From assembly GCF_014697585.1 (NCBI RefSeq), contig NZ_JACJSB010000027.1:1-62872 (forward strand): a DNA stretch of 62,872 bases, read 5' to 3'. Of this stretch, positions 16,906 through 27,600 are shown one piece after another. The notes beneath the pieces were generated by a model, which worked only from the letters and a program-made list of their open reading frames with translations, was not told where the DNA came from and ran no database searches. The translations under genes and the position numbers were made by a program. Origin of the DNA: Dolichospermum sp. FACHB-1091. GTDB lineage: Bacteria > Cyanobacteriota > Cyanobacteriia > Cyanobacteriales > Nostocaceae. The stretch's first letter is position 1; the number at the start of each line of letters is the position of its first letter.

Positions 16906-18498
16906 TCACTTTTCACCTACAGTCCACCAAGCTAAAGCATAAGGTTGAACAGCTTCATTAACCTGCTTCTGAAATTGTACCCGAATTTTATAATTACCAT
17001 TAGTAGAAACTGGACAAAAGATATGTTCAACATTATCTACTTCACTTACAGAAGCACACACAACAACTTCTTTATTCTTCCCATTTTCCTTAACTAAATA
17101 AACATCAAGATTATTTAATCCCTGATCTTTAAATGTTTCCCCCACATCATATTGTTGATTATTATTTTTATCATTCAACTCTACCAAACGATCCCAACTT
17201 AAAGTAATAGCTACAAAACTATTGGCTTTTAAACCGGTTTTAAAAACATATTCTTGAGTAGTATTAGCATTAACTCTATCATAATCCCAACCAATTGATG
17301 GTATAGATACATTAGCTTTCCATTGACCACCATTTAATTGTTGATAAGCTCGAAAAGCATTTAAATGGCCTGCTCCCATTTGAGCATCTAAAGGAATTTT
17401 TACATCTTGATAAGCTTCCGTTACTAACCAATCTTGATTTTGTTTATCAACTAATGTTCTCGTCATTCCTAACCGTAAACCATCACCACTATCTTGAATT
17501 TTATCTGCTGCATTAAGTAATATAGCTTTCATTACTTGATGACGACGAGCATCAATACTCCAATTTAGTTGTTTATTTCGCAATTGTCTATCAGTAAACT
17601 CTTGCAATAATGCTACAGTAGCAGTAACCTGTGGTGCAGCAAAACTAGTACCTGTAGATTTATTAATTTTACCATCAGGATTAAGTAAAGGAATATTAGT
17701 ACCAGGAGCAACTAAACTAATTGCTCTTCTATTAGCAATATTAAATTCTTTTCCAGTTAAACGATCTTTTATTTCTTGACTGTTATTAGTCAAATTAGAA
17801 ACGTGAAGTTTATCAAAAATTCCGTTGCGTTCTGAGGAAAAAGCCACATTAATTGCGTTAAAATTGTCTGTAGGAATGGGAATCCCACCTTTACCTTGAT
17901 TTCCTGCAATAGTATACACAACATCATGCACACGACTAGACCAGTCAATACATAATGTCAGTAAAGCATTTCCATCTAAAACAGCTTCTGGTCTAAGATC
18001 ACGATTTAATGGCTCACCAAAACTAAAATTAATAGCTCGAACATCACCACTATTTTGTAAAGCGATGTGTTGCGTTGATAAACACTCCTCCGGTTGACCA
18101 TTTTTCCTCATAGACCCCACAGCGGAAGAGTATAATCTAGCATTTGGTGCTACACCTGGGAAGGCTTTATCTTGACTGATCATGACAGCAGAAACATTAT
18201 AGGCATGAGACTCAACATTAAAATTTGATTTAGCTACAAGATTGCGGAGAAAAACCGCTGTTGGAGATACAGCACGATTTTTAGATACGGCTTTGTCCCA
18301 GCCGAACATCCCTGGACGACCGATTTCTACTTGACCAATAGCAATTTTCCGCCCAGTTAAATTATAAGGAGCTTGATGTAATTTTAAAGCATCAATACCA
18401 TTCTTCCCTAAAAAAGTTGCTCCTGTTATACCTGCAAAGGTTGGTAAAGTTAAGCAGGAAAAACTTAAACCCCAAAAGGTTATCCAATTTTTGTTCAT
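16906..18498 (-). CDS. secreted subtilase-like (S8) serine peptidase with altered Asp position
   Basis: This 530-residue protein has an N-terminal signal-like segment (FWGLSFSCLTLPTFAG). It shows the subtilase serine motif GTSFAAP (S285), the oxyanion asparagine N200 in AGNQGKGG and a candidate catalytic histidine H98 in ESHAYNVSAVM. The strand expected to carry the catalytic aspartate reads KIAIGQVEIGRPG, so Asp is replaced by Gln56 with Glu58 nearby. A C-terminal beta-rich domain (residues about 400-528) resembles pre-peptidase-type domains. It may be a divergent protease or an inactive homologue. The substrate is unknown. Confidence 0.85.
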   Translation of the reverse strand: MNKNWITFWGLSFSCLTLPTFAGITGATFLGKNGIDALKLHQAPYNLTGRKIAIGQVEIGRPGMFGWDKAVSKNRAVSPTAVFLRNLVAKSNFNVESHAYNVSAVMISQDKAFPGVAPNARLYSSAVGSMRKNGQPEECLSTQHIALQNSGDVRAINFSFGEPLNRDLRPEAVLDGNALLTLCIDWSSRVHDVVYTIAGNQGKGGIPIPTDNFNAINVAFSSERNGIFDKLHVSNLTNNSQEIKDRLTGKEFNIANRRAISLVAPGTNIPLLNPDGKINKSTGTSFAAPQVTATVALLQEFTDRQLRNKQLNWSIDARRHQVMKAILLNAADKIQDSGDGLRLGMTRTLVDKQNQDWLVTEAYQDVKIPLDAQMGAGHLNAFRAYQQLNGGQWKANVSIPSIGWDYDRVNANTTQEYVFKTGLKANSFVAITLSWDRLVELNDKNNNQQYDVGETFKDQGLNNLDVYLVKENGKNKEVVVCASVSEVDNVEHIFCPVSTNGNYKIRVQFQKQVNEAVQPYALAWWTVGEK

Positions 18499-18513
18499 GA
18501 ACTACTAAGTCAG

Positions 18514-18696
18514 ATGCAAGAGGTGACAGATAAGATGCAAAAAGCAATGTTTAAAATGCAAGAGATAAAAGATATTAGTTGTAAGGCAATGGATAAAATG
18601 GAAGAAGTAAAAGATAAGATGCAAAAAGCAATGTATAGGACAGCAGAAAGATATGATTGTTATCTTTTCTTTTTTCTCCTAACGCCTGGCCTCTAA
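18514..18696 (+). other. methionine/lysine-rich open frame with internal DNA repeat, doubtful gene
   Basis: A 60-codon frame reads as an amphipathic helix of MQ-K repeats (KMQKAMFKMQEIKD...KMEEVKDKMQKAMY). A DNA unit of 22 bases (18529-18550) recurs exactly at 18613-18634, which explains the repetitive peptide. I see no ribosome-binding site. It may be repeat DNA rather than a gene, and it sits between the divergent subtilase and rpe. Confidence 0.3.
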
Positions 18697-18800
18697 ATCC
18701 TAATTTTCACTAAAAAACTTTTTTACTCTGGCCTTAATTAATAATTTCTCCATATTTTGTTACAATACCTACAGACGAAGACGCTTAAAACCCACTAGCC

Positions 18801-19508
18801 ATGACCCAAAATTCATCTCAAAAGCCCATAGTTATTGCTCCATCTATCCTATCAGCAGATTTTAGCCGTCTGGGTGACGATATTCGCGCCGTAGACAAAG
18901 CGGGAGCAGATTGGATTCACGTTGATGTAATGGACGGACGTTTTGTCCCTAATATTACAATAGGTCCTCTGATTGTGGAGGCGATTCGTCCGGTTACAAC
19001 TAAACCCCTAGATGTCCACCTGATGATTGTCGAACCAGAAAAGTATGTAGAAGGTTTTGCTAAGGCTGGTGCTGATATTATATCCGTCCATGCTGAACAT
19101 AACGCATCTCCTCACTTACACCGCACTTTAGGACAAATCAGAGAACTCGGTAAGAAAGCTGGAGTTGTACTTAATCCGGGTACACCTTTGGAATTAATTG
19201 AATATGTGCTGGAATTATGCGATTTAGTGCTAATTATGAGCGTTAACCCCGGTTTCGGTGGTCAAAGCTTTATTCCTAGCGTAGTTCCTAAAATTCGCCA
19301 ATTGCGTCAAATGTGTGATGAACGCGGTTTAGATCCTTGGATTGAAGTTGACGGAGGACTGAAAGCTAATAATACTTGGCAAGTTTTGGAAGCTGGTGCT
19401 AATGCTATTGTAGCAGGTTCGGCTGTTTTCAATGCTCCTGATTATGCTGAGGCGATTACCAATATCCGTAACAGTAAGCGTCCGACTCCAGAATTAGCTG
19501 CTGTTTAA
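18801..19508 (+). CDS. rpe: ribulose-phosphate 3-epimerase
   Basis: Rpe interconverts ribulose-5-phosphate and xylulose-5-phosphate in the Calvin cycle and the pentose phosphate pathway. This 235-residue TIM barrel shows [35 protein letters not shown] (metal and catalytic Asp), [27 protein letters not shown] and [12 protein letters not shown]. The length and start are standard for cyanobacteria. A hairpin with a T-rich tail (19535-19563) follows and is a likely terminator. Confidence 0.97.
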   Translation: MTQNSSQKPIVIAPSILSADFSRLGDDIRAVDKAGADWIHVDVMDGRFVPNITIGPLIVEAIRPVTTKPLDVHLMIVEPEKYVEGFAKAGADIISVHAEHNASPHLHRTLGQIRELGKKAGVVLNPGTPLELIEYVLELCDLVLIMSVNPGFGGQSFIPSVVPKIRQLRQMCDERGLDPWIEVDGGLKANNTWQVLEAGANAIVAGSAVFNAPDYAEAITNIRNSKRPTPELAAV

Positions 19509-19534
19509 GATTCTGGTAATTAATTGAAACCTAG

Positions 19535-19563
19535 ATCCTCGATTTCTTTGAGAAGTCGGGGAT
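19535..19563 (+). terminator. probable rpe terminator, member of the GAAGTCGGG palindrome family
   Basis: The sequence ATCCTCGATTTCTTTGAGAAGTCGGGGAT folds into a stem with a short loop, and TTTATTTTTGTTTTA follows. It lies 26 bases after the rpe stop codon. It shares its core with hairpins at 5841, 49891 and 61075. Confidence 0.65.
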
Positions 19564-19654
19564 TTATTTTTGTTTTATAAAATGTTGACAAACTTAAAAT
19601 AGGTTGCTATTCTATATTACTATGGCTAACTATAAATATTTTTATTTGCAAATC

Positions 19655-19756
19655 ACTCACGTTTAGAGTATACTGTTCAAACGTGGGTGTAAAAGGCTTA
19701 TTTTTCAACATCCATAAATTAAATGTCAGCAGAGCTTGGACGAGCTTATGCTGACA
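19655..19756 (+). other. two hairpins in the leader of the gene at 19836
   Basis: The first hairpin pairs 19655-19664 with 19679-19688 (CACGTTT/AAACGTG core). The second pairs TGTCAGCA at 19724-19731 with TGCTGACA at 19749-19756. Both lie in the 327-base gap before the small gene at 19836. They could form a structured 5' leader or a small RNA. I match them to no known riboswitch. Confidence 0.35.
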
Positions 19757-19835
19757 CATTGTTTGCCAAAACTTAACTGATGGTCTATATCAGTCACTCA
19801 ATTTCTTTTTTGTTTAAAACAGAGGAGTCTATTTC

Positions 19836-20213
19836 ATGATGCCACAAAATACCGAATATTTGCAACCACTTCATTTTGCAATCAGCAACTTTGGAGTTTC
19901 CGAACATCTAGAAATCACAGTCGAGGTAAAGTTGGGATTCATTAACCAAGCACCTTCCAAGAAATATTTCAAGGCTACAGAGATAGCCAAGCGTCTTCGG
20001 AAAATGACTGAAGAAAACTGGACTTATCAGCGTGTCATTGAAACGCTGGCACAGATGGGATACATCACAAAACTTAAGCCTAACTGGCCATGGCAACCAA
20101 CTGAAAAAGCAAAGCATTATGCAGACTTCAGTAGTCGAGTTCTTAAATGGAGTCCAGAAGTTATCAACTTAATATTGCAACAACAACCTCAGCAGTTGCG
20201 GTTAGCTGTCTAA
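19836..20213 (+). CDS. hypothetical protein with winged-helix-like central segment
   Basis: This is a 125-residue soluble protein with no signal or membrane segment. The middle (KYFKATEIAKRLRKMTEENWTYQRVIETLAQMGYITKLKPNWPWQPTEKAKHY) reads like a winged helix-turn-helix ending in a beta wing, which would suggest DNA binding. That is an inference from pattern only. An AGAGGAG ribosome-binding site lies nine bases before the ATG. A second in-frame ATG follows directly. The structured leader upstream (19655-19756) is a notable companion. Confidence 0.6.
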   Translation: MMPQNTEYLQPLHFAISNFGVSEHLEITVEVKLGFINQAPSKKYFKATEIAKRLRKMTEENWTYQRVIETLAQMGYITKLKPNWPWQPTEKAKHYADFSSRVLKWSPEVINLILQQQPQQLRLAV

Positions 20214-20389
20214 AGCATATTTTTGAAGCTTGATTTCAATTCATATTCTCCCTTATGAGACTTACCATTTGCGTTAATCTCTGATGGGGATATATTGCCA
20301 CGCGCTTAATTATCACCCCTAGTCCGTAGGGTGAATTAACCGCATTTATGCTAAAATACAGTAATCACACTCTGTAAGGAGTTTTCTGT

Positions 20390-20665
20390 ATGGCTAACAT
20401 TACTTACGATGAAATTTTTGGAGCAGTATTAACCTTACCTCCTCTATACAGAGCGATGCTTGCTGAACATCTTCTCAAAAGTCTGGATGAAAAGGAGCAA
20501 ATTCAACTGGCCACACAGTTATTGCAATGGGTAGAAGTAAAGATTAATAAAGAACCTCAGTCTATGCCAAATAAAGGATTACGACAGCCAGGACTCGGTT
20601 TAGGTTCTTGTATATTCAATGATGACTTTGATTGTTTTATTCCTTTAAAAAATCCGTTAAGATAA
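20390..20665 (+). CDS. small antitoxin-like / DUF2281-like protein
   Basis: This 91-residue protein starts TYDEIFGAVLTLPPLYRAMLAEHLLKSLDEKE, the opening typical of addiction-module-like proteins that read LPxxxRAxLAexLLxSL. The C-terminal part (GLGLGSCIFNDDFDCFIPLKNPL) resembles the DDFDxPL tail of DUF2281 antitoxin-like proteins. A strong AAGGAG lies eight bases before the start. No toxin-like partner (PIN or RelE) follows. The next gene 24 bases on encodes a Uma2-family protein. Confidence 0.6.
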   Translation: MANITYDEIFGAVLTLPPLYRAMLAEHLLKSLDEKEQIQLATQLLQWVEVKINKEPQSMPNKGLRQPGLGLGSCIFNDDFDCFIPLKNPLR

Positions 20666-20689
20666 TATTGTTATGATCACTCTAGGTAA

Positions 20690-21172
20690 ATGACTATGAG
20701 ATGGGAAGAAGTTTGTGAGCATAAACAATTACAAGATTTACCCTTCAAAATTGAATTAAATAAATGGGGACAAATCGTAATGAGTCCGGTAAAGATTAAA
20801 CACTCTTTTTATCAAGGAAGAATCCAACGTTTATTAGAATCTTTAATGAATACTGGAGAAGCGATGCCAGAATGTGCAATTAACACATCAGATGGAGTTA
20901 AAGTTGCTGATGTAGTTTGGTGTTCAGACCAAAGATTTGATCAAATTCAAGATGAAATATCAGCTTCTATAGCCCCAGAAATTTGTATAGAAGTTAAATC
21001 CACTGGTAATACCTTTGAGGAAATGGAATTTAAGAAAAAATTATATTTAGAATCTCAAGCCATTGAAGTATGGTTATGTAATGAACAAGGTCAAATAAAA
21101 TTCTATAATGAACAAGGTGAACTATCACAATCTTTGTTAGTTCCTGACTTTCCTAAGCAAATTAAACGATAA
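20690..21172 (+). CDS. Uma2-family (DUF820) predicted endonuclease-fold protein
   Basis: This 160-residue protein has the restriction-endonuclease-like core of the Uma2/DUF820 family. The core reads GVKVADVVWCSDQRF (Asp of the PD-(D/E)xK site), then PEICIEVKSTGNTFEEMEFKKKLYLESQAIEVWLCNEQGQIKFY. The VKVADVVW, EICIEVKS and EVWLC strands are the diagnostic pattern. The family is hugely expanded in cyanobacteria and its role is unresolved. It is probably co-transcribed with the antitoxin-like gene upstream. Confidence 0.82.
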   Translation: MTMRWEEVCEHKQLQDLPFKIELNKWGQIVMSPVKIKHSFYQGRIQRLLESLMNTGEAMPECAINTSDGVKVADVVWCSDQRFDQIQDEISASIAPEICIEVKSTGNTFEEMEFKKKLYLESQAIEVWLCNEQGQIKFYNEQGELSQSLLVPDFPKQIKR

Positions 21173-21232
21173 TTTCACTAGAAGTTATCGGCATAGTTAC
21201 CAAAAAAACATAGTTAGAGATAACCCTTAAAT

Positions 21233-22237
21233 ATGACAACCAGCGCAACTATAAACAAGGTGGACTACCTCCGCATCAGTTTAATTGATCGTTGCAATTT
21301 TCGTTGTCAATACTGTATGCCAGAAGGCGCAGAACTGGACTATATTGTCAAACAGCAATTATTAACTGATGAGGAACTGCTTACCCTCATTCAAGAAGTA
21401 TTTATCCCCGTTGGTTTTACCCGCTTTCGTTTAACTGGTGGTGAACCTTTACTCCGTCCTCATGTAGTTGATTTAGTTGAGAAAATTGCTCATCTTCCCC
21501 AAACGGAAGACTTAGCAATGACGACAAACGGGTTTTTACTCGCTCCCATAGCCCAAAATCTCTATGATGCAGGTTTAAAAAGAATTAATATTAGTTTAGA
21601 TTCTCTAGATCCACATATATTTGCAGAAATTGTCGGTAATCATGGACGTGGACGCTGGCAACAAGTGTGGGAAGGTATCCAAACTGCTTATAGGGTGGGA
21701 TTTAACCCGTTAAAATTAAATGTAGTGGTAATTCCCGGCGTTAATGACCATGAAATTTTAGATTTGGCTGCTTTAACTATTGATAAACAATGGCACGTTA
21801 GATTTATTGAATTTATGCCTATTGGTAACTCAGACCTATTTAGCGATCGCGGTTGGGTATCTTCAGCAGATTTACGTCAGTCCATTTATGAGCGTTGGGG
21901 CTTGACAGAATCCCAGATTTGTGGTAACGGACCTGCTGATATATTTCAAATTCCCGGCGCTAAAGGCACACTAGGATTTATTAGCCAAATGTCAGAATGT
22001 TTTTGCGATCGCTGTAACCGGATGCGTCTTAGCGCCGACGGTTGGCTACGTCCCTGCTTACTAAATGAAACCGGTCAAATTAACTTAAAATCATCTTTAC
22101 GCGCTGGTATTAGTACCACAGACCTACAAACACAAGTGAGACAAATTTTAAATATCAAATCAGAAATAAACTTTAAACAACGCGACTCTGGTACTCTCGG
22201 CACTTATGCCCGTACTATGTCCCAGATTGGTGGTTAG
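21233..22237 (+). CDS. moaA: GTP 3',8-cyclase MoaA (molybdenum cofactor biosynthesis)
   Basis: MoaA is a radical SAM enzyme that converts GTP to the cyclic precursor on the route to cPMP. The 334-residue protein shows the N-terminal cluster motif CNFRCQYC, the SAM-binding [11 protein letters not shown], and the second cluster in [21 protein letters not shown] near the C terminus. The extreme C terminus lacks the classic GG tail as the last residues but ends in QIGG. No other moa genes are adjacent. modA lies 13 kb away in this window. Confidence 0.95.
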   Translation: MTTSATINKVDYLRISLIDRCNFRCQYCMPEGAELDYIVKQQLLTDEELLTLIQEVFIPVGFTRFRLTGGEPLLRPHVVDLVEKIAHLPQTEDLAMTTNGFLLAPIAQNLYDAGLKRINISLDSLDPHIFAEIVGNHGRGRWQQVWEGIQTAYRVGFNPLKLNVVVIPGVNDHEILDLAALTIDKQWHVRFIEFMPIGNSDLFSDRGWVSSADLRQSIYERWGLTESQICGNGPADIFQIPGAKGTLGFISQMSECFCDRCNRMRLSADGWLRPCLLNETGQINLKSSLRAGISTTDLQTQVRQILNIKSEINFKQRDSGTLGTYARTMSQIGG

Positions 22238-22382
22238 TTCGCTTAGAGTCTCGAAGAGAGGACTAAAGTCCTCACTACGATTTAGGGTATTATGATGGTA
22301 AGTCCTGTTTTAGATTTTGGATTTTAGATGTAAAGAAAAACAATTCCAATCCAAAATCGTCAATCCAAAATCCAAAATTGTT

Positions 22383-22991
22383 CTAGGCTTGACGTGAGTA
22401 GTATTCCACCACGAGTAGTTCATTAACTTGTAGCGCTACCCATTCCCGTTCAATTATACTATTGACCTTACCAGCCAACTTAGTTTTATCAAACTCTAAA
22501 TGACTAGGAAGATTAGCTAAACCGGGATATTGCAGGTTAGCTTCCACTAACTTCTTAGAAGCTTCTCTGTTTCTTACAGCAACTTCTTCACCGGCACGGC
22601 ATTGATAGCTGGCAATATTTACTACTCTACCATTAACAGTTACGTGACCATGATTCACCAATTGACGGGCAGCGGGGATTGTCGGAGCCATACCCATACG
22701 GAAAACTGTATTATCCAAGCGCATTTCTAACAATTGCAGTAATACCTGTCCAGTAGAACCAGCTACTCGTCTAGCTTTACGGACATAGCGCAGCATTTGT
22801 TTTTCGGTCAAACCATAGTTCATGCGGAGTTTTTGCTTTTCCTCTAAACGGATAGCATACTCAGATCGCTTTTTACGGTTTTGGCCATGTTGTCCTGGGG
22901 GATAAGCGCGTCTAGCACTCTTTCGAGTTAAGCCTGGTAATTCGCCTAAACGGCGGACAATTCTGAGGCGGGGTCCTCTATATCGGGACAT
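22383..22991 (-). CDS. rpsD: 30S ribosomal protein S4
   Basis: S4 is a primary 16S rRNA-binding protein of the small subunit. The 202-residue sequence has the N-terminal [24 protein letters not shown] typical of cyanobacteria and plastids. The S4 RNA-binding domain follows ([41 protein letters not shown]). Length and start are standard. It is a stand-alone gene, as in other cyanobacteria, and lies downstream of hetR on the same strand. Confidence 0.97.
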   Translation of the reverse strand: MSRYRGPRLRIVRRLGELPGLTRKSARRAYPPGQHGQNRKKRSEYAIRLEEKQKLRMNYGLTEKQMLRYVRKARRVAGSTGQVLLQLLEMRLDNTVFRMGMAPTIPAARQLVNHGHVTVNGRVVNIASYQCRAGEEVAVRNREASKKLVEANLQYPGLANLPSHLEFDKTKLAGKVNSIIEREWVALQVNELLVVEYYSRQA

Positions 22992-23252
22992 GAGTTTCCT
23001 TAATTTAATCCTTCTAAAATTTTATTCAGACCTACTATTATGACATAGTTCCCAATCATGATAGACATTTTATAGGTAAATTGTCTTCTGACTAGATTTT
23101 TGTTATTTAAACCTAATACGGCAATTTTTTCCGCAAATTCATAGGTATCAGTAAAACTAGCCACGCCCATCAACTCCCGCGAGTAAATAGATTGATAACT
23201 ATAGGGCGGGACACAAGCCAGCCCCAACTAAGTAACATAAAAATTGTGTTTT

Positions 23253-24203
<951 letters not shown>

Positions 24204-24407
24204 TTACTGATTATACACCCATTTTGGTAAAAATGTCTAATTCCAAACCTAAAATTATTGGTTGACCCGAAAGTTCTTAGACCTATTTTGAGTCTAACAT
24301 TCCTGAGGAAATCCACCAACCTCTAAGATTGGTAAAAATGAAACTAGCCTCTCTCACGATTAAGCCGTGCTTAATATCGTTTGAATGGTGTTAATTTTTA
24401 CCCGCCT

Positions 24408-24458
24408 TACCTCCCCACCCTGTAGAGGGATGGGGTATTACGGCGTTTTCTGATAAAA
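24408..24458. repeat. dispersed repeat, copy 2 (inverted relative to 8711-8760)
   Basis: Read on the minus strand it matches the element next to modA: TTTATCAGAAAACGCC followed by ATACCCCATCCCTCTACAGG. It lies upstream of hetR. The match is close but not perfect (for example CCGTAATA here, CCATAATA there). Confidence 0.7.
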
Positions 24459-24857
24459 CCGGACAGATAAACGCTAAATGATTTGCATTGGCATTATGTA
24501 TCTAAAGAAGTCCACAAAAAAGATGAACTGCTTGTAGCAGCGCCTCGCTATCCAATCTTGTAGGATGGGCATCCAGCAATCCTTGTATTATTAGCGGGCT
24601 TTTCGGCCTGCACCACAAGAAATTTTTGGGTATTTTTTTAATTGGAAGTCTCCTAATGGAAGATTATAACTTTCTATTCCTAAAATATCTATATATTCAG
24701 GATATTCAGGACTTATGCAAAATATCTCTCAAACCCTGATTTCTCTGTTACCTCTGTACCTGGAGTGGTATGTTTTCGACTACCAATAATTCACAACCAG
24801 TTAAAGCTAAAGTTTGGGCTATTAATTGACCTACAGCAAATTGTCATCAAACCGGGA

Positions 24858-24983
24858 ACAAGAACCCCAGCCCCAACCCCCTCCAATATCAAAAGTTTAT
24901 CCTTTTCTTCCCCCCTCAGCGGAGGGATTGAGGGGGTGCGAGGAGGGGGCTAAGATGTACCTTATATGATTGGAAATCGCTGT
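24858..24983. mobile_element. MITE-like element A, truncated copy 3
   Basis: This shares with the copies at 27601-27753 and 47183-47323 the internal AAGAACCCCAGCCCCAACCC and CAATATCAAAAGTTTATCC segments and the CCCC...GGGG palindrome. It keeps a degraded right terminal repeat (GTACCTTATATGATTGG...CTGT) but has lost the left end. It encodes nothing. Confidence 0.7.
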
Positions 24984-25190
24984 AGTTTACCATCTCCAAC
25001 TACTAAGGCACTTCCAATTAAAAAAATACCCGAAAATTTCTTGTGGTGCGGGCATACTTCGACAAGCTCAGTACAAGTCTTGCCCGCTAATCATCAAGGA
25101 CGGGCAGGATACCCGTCCCACAAAATTGGGTAATTTATTTTTTGGTGTTCCCTAATACTTTTTTACGTTGAAACAATCACCAAAAACTAA

Positions 25191-27449
25191 CTAACGCGGT
25201 TGCAACTTCACCCCCTGACGTTCCAACATTTCCCGCGCTGTGGGACTGGGTGTATAATTATAACCATAGCCAGAATTCTGGGAATCATCCATTATTTGCG
25301 GTGTCAGTAAAATAATTACTTCTCTACGTTCGTTCACTTTGTTTGTTTTCCTAAACAGCGCACCCAGCAGGGGAATATCACCCAAAATAGGTAATTTAGA
25401 AACACTTGTTCGATCTTCATCCTGAATAATACCGGAAAGAATAAGCGTTTGAGTATCTCGGAGGCGAATTGTACCAGAAGTAAGGGAGCGATTAGAAACT
25501 AAAATGATTTTTCCATTACCTATATCTGCCGTACCAACAGGAGACTTAACGTTTGGAGCAACTTGTAGAGACACAAAGCCATTATCATCAATCCGTTCAA
25601 TTTTGACACTAAGAGTCAACCCGACTAGCTCTTTTGAGGAATTTCTCACTTCTCTAGAACCTCCAGGAGTATCCGTTATAGTTGTTGTTATGTCTCCGAC
25701 AACTTGCTGAGTTAGTTGTACATCGGCAGTTTGTCCTTCTTGGACAATTAAGGTAGGATCTGTGAGAATCTTAGCGTTGCCCTTGGTAACTTGAGCTTGT
25801 AAACTCGTAAGAAGCCGTCTAGGGAATTGGTATAAAGTTGGTATACCTCCCGTTTTGTTTCCTGCAACTGTGGGATCTCGATTAATACCAGCAGCAGAGT
25901 TCACAACAAGTCCAGTCTGAAGTGGATTATTTGTAACTGGTGTTTCAGTCACAGTATTGTTTACTTCATTAGAATTAGCTGGTCGAGAACCACCAAAATT
26001 TAAAGATGCTGCACCACCATCATTAACAAAGAAGTTGTTACCAACCCCAAAAGAAAAACTGGTATTGTAATCTTGACTACCTGTCAGGTTGACATCAATA
26101 ATTTTGACATTCACCACCACTTGACGACGACGGATATCAAGCTGTGTTAATTGAGATACTGCCATCTCCACCAATTTAGGACTACCAATCAAGGTGAGAG
26201 TATTAGTTCTTTCGTCTCCTAATACTTGTAAACCTCTAAGCAAAGGAACTGAGTCTTTAAACACAATACGTTCAGCTTTAATTTCAGTCTCTGTTTTAGT
26301 TTCAGTATTTTCCTTTTTTTCAGTGTTTTCACCTGATGTACTAGACTCCCCTCCTTCTTCTGATAAATTTTTGATAGTTGTTCGAGTAGTCTGTACTTGA
26401 GGATTTAAAGCACTTTCAGCACCTAATCTGACTAGAAAACTAGCTACTACCTTAACATCTGCTTGATTTAGTCGGAGATTACGCATTACGACATCACGGG
26501 TGGAGTTAGGTAATTTAGGCCCAACAAAAATTGTCCGTCCACTGCGGTTAGCTTCCAAACCACTCAAACGCAGGACGTAATTAAAAACATCCTGCACAGC
26601 TTCGTTTTCTACATCTAAAGAGATTTTTTGATATATTTTAGTTTCGGTTTCATTTTTATTATCACCTGTAGAGGGAGCAGGTGTTTTTTGATCTTTATCG
26701 TCATCATCACCTATATAAGCCAAATTCAGCCCAGCAGCACGAGCTAATAAAGATAAAACTTCTCTTACAGGTGCATCACGCAACACCAAGCGCCGAACTC
26801 GTTCTTTTGTACCTAAATTAATCACCACAGGAGATGTATCAATATTAGACTGAGTAATATCTCCTACAGGTGGGGCCACAGCTTTAGGTAAAAAAACAGG
26901 ACTTTGCTTATAAGCTTGACCAGGATTTGGGGTTTGGGTAATTTTCCCGTCAATTGTAACTTGGGGGTTAGGAACTAGAACCTCCGGCTGTTGACCTGGT
27001 TTATCTGTGGAATTGGTAGAATTTGATGTTGTTGAATTTGCGACAGTAGTAGTAAAGCCTAAAGTAATATTATTATCCCTGCGGTTGACAGGCTGAATAT
27101 TTGGTGCATTATCCGTACCAATGACTATCACCTGCATATTATTAGTATCTAATTGCTTAATCTCAATCACAGCGATTCCTGGTGCGGGGTTTTCTTGACG
27201 GAAATTACCACCTTTAGGTAAACGCAATTGAGCATTAACTATATTCGCAACTAAGGATTTACCCTTTTTAGTGCTTAATACTTGGGGGCTATTTTTAGTA
27301 CCAGTTCTTAAAATGACACTAATTCCCCCCTGAATGGGATTAAGTTGAACATCAGTAACTTGTGTTATTTGTGCTAAAACCGGCTGGGCTGCTAAGAGAA
27401 TACAAGCTGCTGCACCAGGTACGAAAAAACGATAATCAGACTGTTTCAT
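25191..27449 (-). CDS. pilQ: type IV pilus secretin PilQ
   Basis: PilQ forms the outer-membrane channel for type IV pili, which drive motility, adhesion and DNA uptake. The 752-residue protein has a signal peptide (ACILLAAQPVLAQ) and an N-terminal AMIN domain (residues about 30-140). A secretin N0/STN-type segment follows (RRLVLRDAPVREVLSLLARAAGLNLAYIGD). The C-terminal secretin domain has GIPTLYQFPRRLLTSLQAQVTKGNAKILTDPTLIVQEGQTA and LRDTQTLILSGIIQDEDR. It should be co-transcribed with pilMNO, but a mobile repeat separates it from pilO. Confidence 0.95.
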   Translation of the reverse strand: MKQSDYRFFVPGAAACILLAAQPVLAQITQVTDVQLNPIQGGISVILRTGTKNSPQVLSTKKGKSLVANIVNAQLRLPKGGNFRQENPAPGIAVIEIKQLDTNNMQVIVIGTDNAPNIQPVNRRDNNITLGFTTTVANSTTSNSTNSTDKPGQQPEVLVPNPQVTIDGKITQTPNPGQAYKQSPVFLPKAVAPPVGDITQSNIDTSPVVINLGTKERVRRLVLRDAPVREVLSLLARAAGLNLAYIGDDDDKDQKTPAPSTGDNKNETETKIYQKISLDVENEAVQDVFNYVLRLSGLEANRSGRTIFVGPKLPNSTRDVVMRNLRLNQADVKVVASFLVRLGAESALNPQVQTTRTTIKNLSEEGGESSTSGENTEKKENTETKTETEIKAERIVFKDSVPLLRGLQVLGDERTNTLTLIGSPKLVEMAVSQLTQLDIRRRQVVVNVKIIDVNLTGSQDYNTSFSFGVGNNFFVNDGGAASLNFGGSRPANSNEVNNTVTETPVTNNPLQTGLVVNSAAGINRDPTVAGNKTGGIPTLYQFPRRLLTSLQAQVTKGNAKILTDPTLIVQEGQTADVQLTQQVVGDITTTITDTPGGSREVRNSSKELVGLTLSVKIERIDDNGFVSLQVAPNVKSPVGTADIGNGKIILVSNRSLTSGTIRLRDTQTLILSGIIQDEDRTSVSKLPILGDIPLLGALFRKTNKVNERREVIILLTPQIMDDSQNSGYGYNYTPSPTAREMLERQGVKLQPR

Positions 27450-27600
27450 AATTTACTGCTCACTTAAAATAAAATTCAAGATATCAACTTTTGCGCTTTG
27501 GCGCGAAACATACTTTTCTCTGAAGTTGTTTTAAGAGTATATTGCGATTATAAATCGCTAATACACGAATAAAGTCGGACTGCGTGGACTCAGGAAAAAT

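Noticed and set aside
20390-21172. A toxin-antitoxin pair made of the DUF2281-like and Uma2 genes
   Set aside because: Uma2 proteins are not established toxins, and the proximity alone is weak evidence.
23000-23227. 75-codon frame between rpsD and hetR
   Set aside because: No homology, no ribosome-binding site and odd composition. It is likely noncoding 5' or intergenic sequence.
24765-25155. Short frames upstream of pilQ and hetR as genes
   Set aside because: They read through the C/G-rich mobile repeats and hairpins, and their peptides are translations of those repeats.
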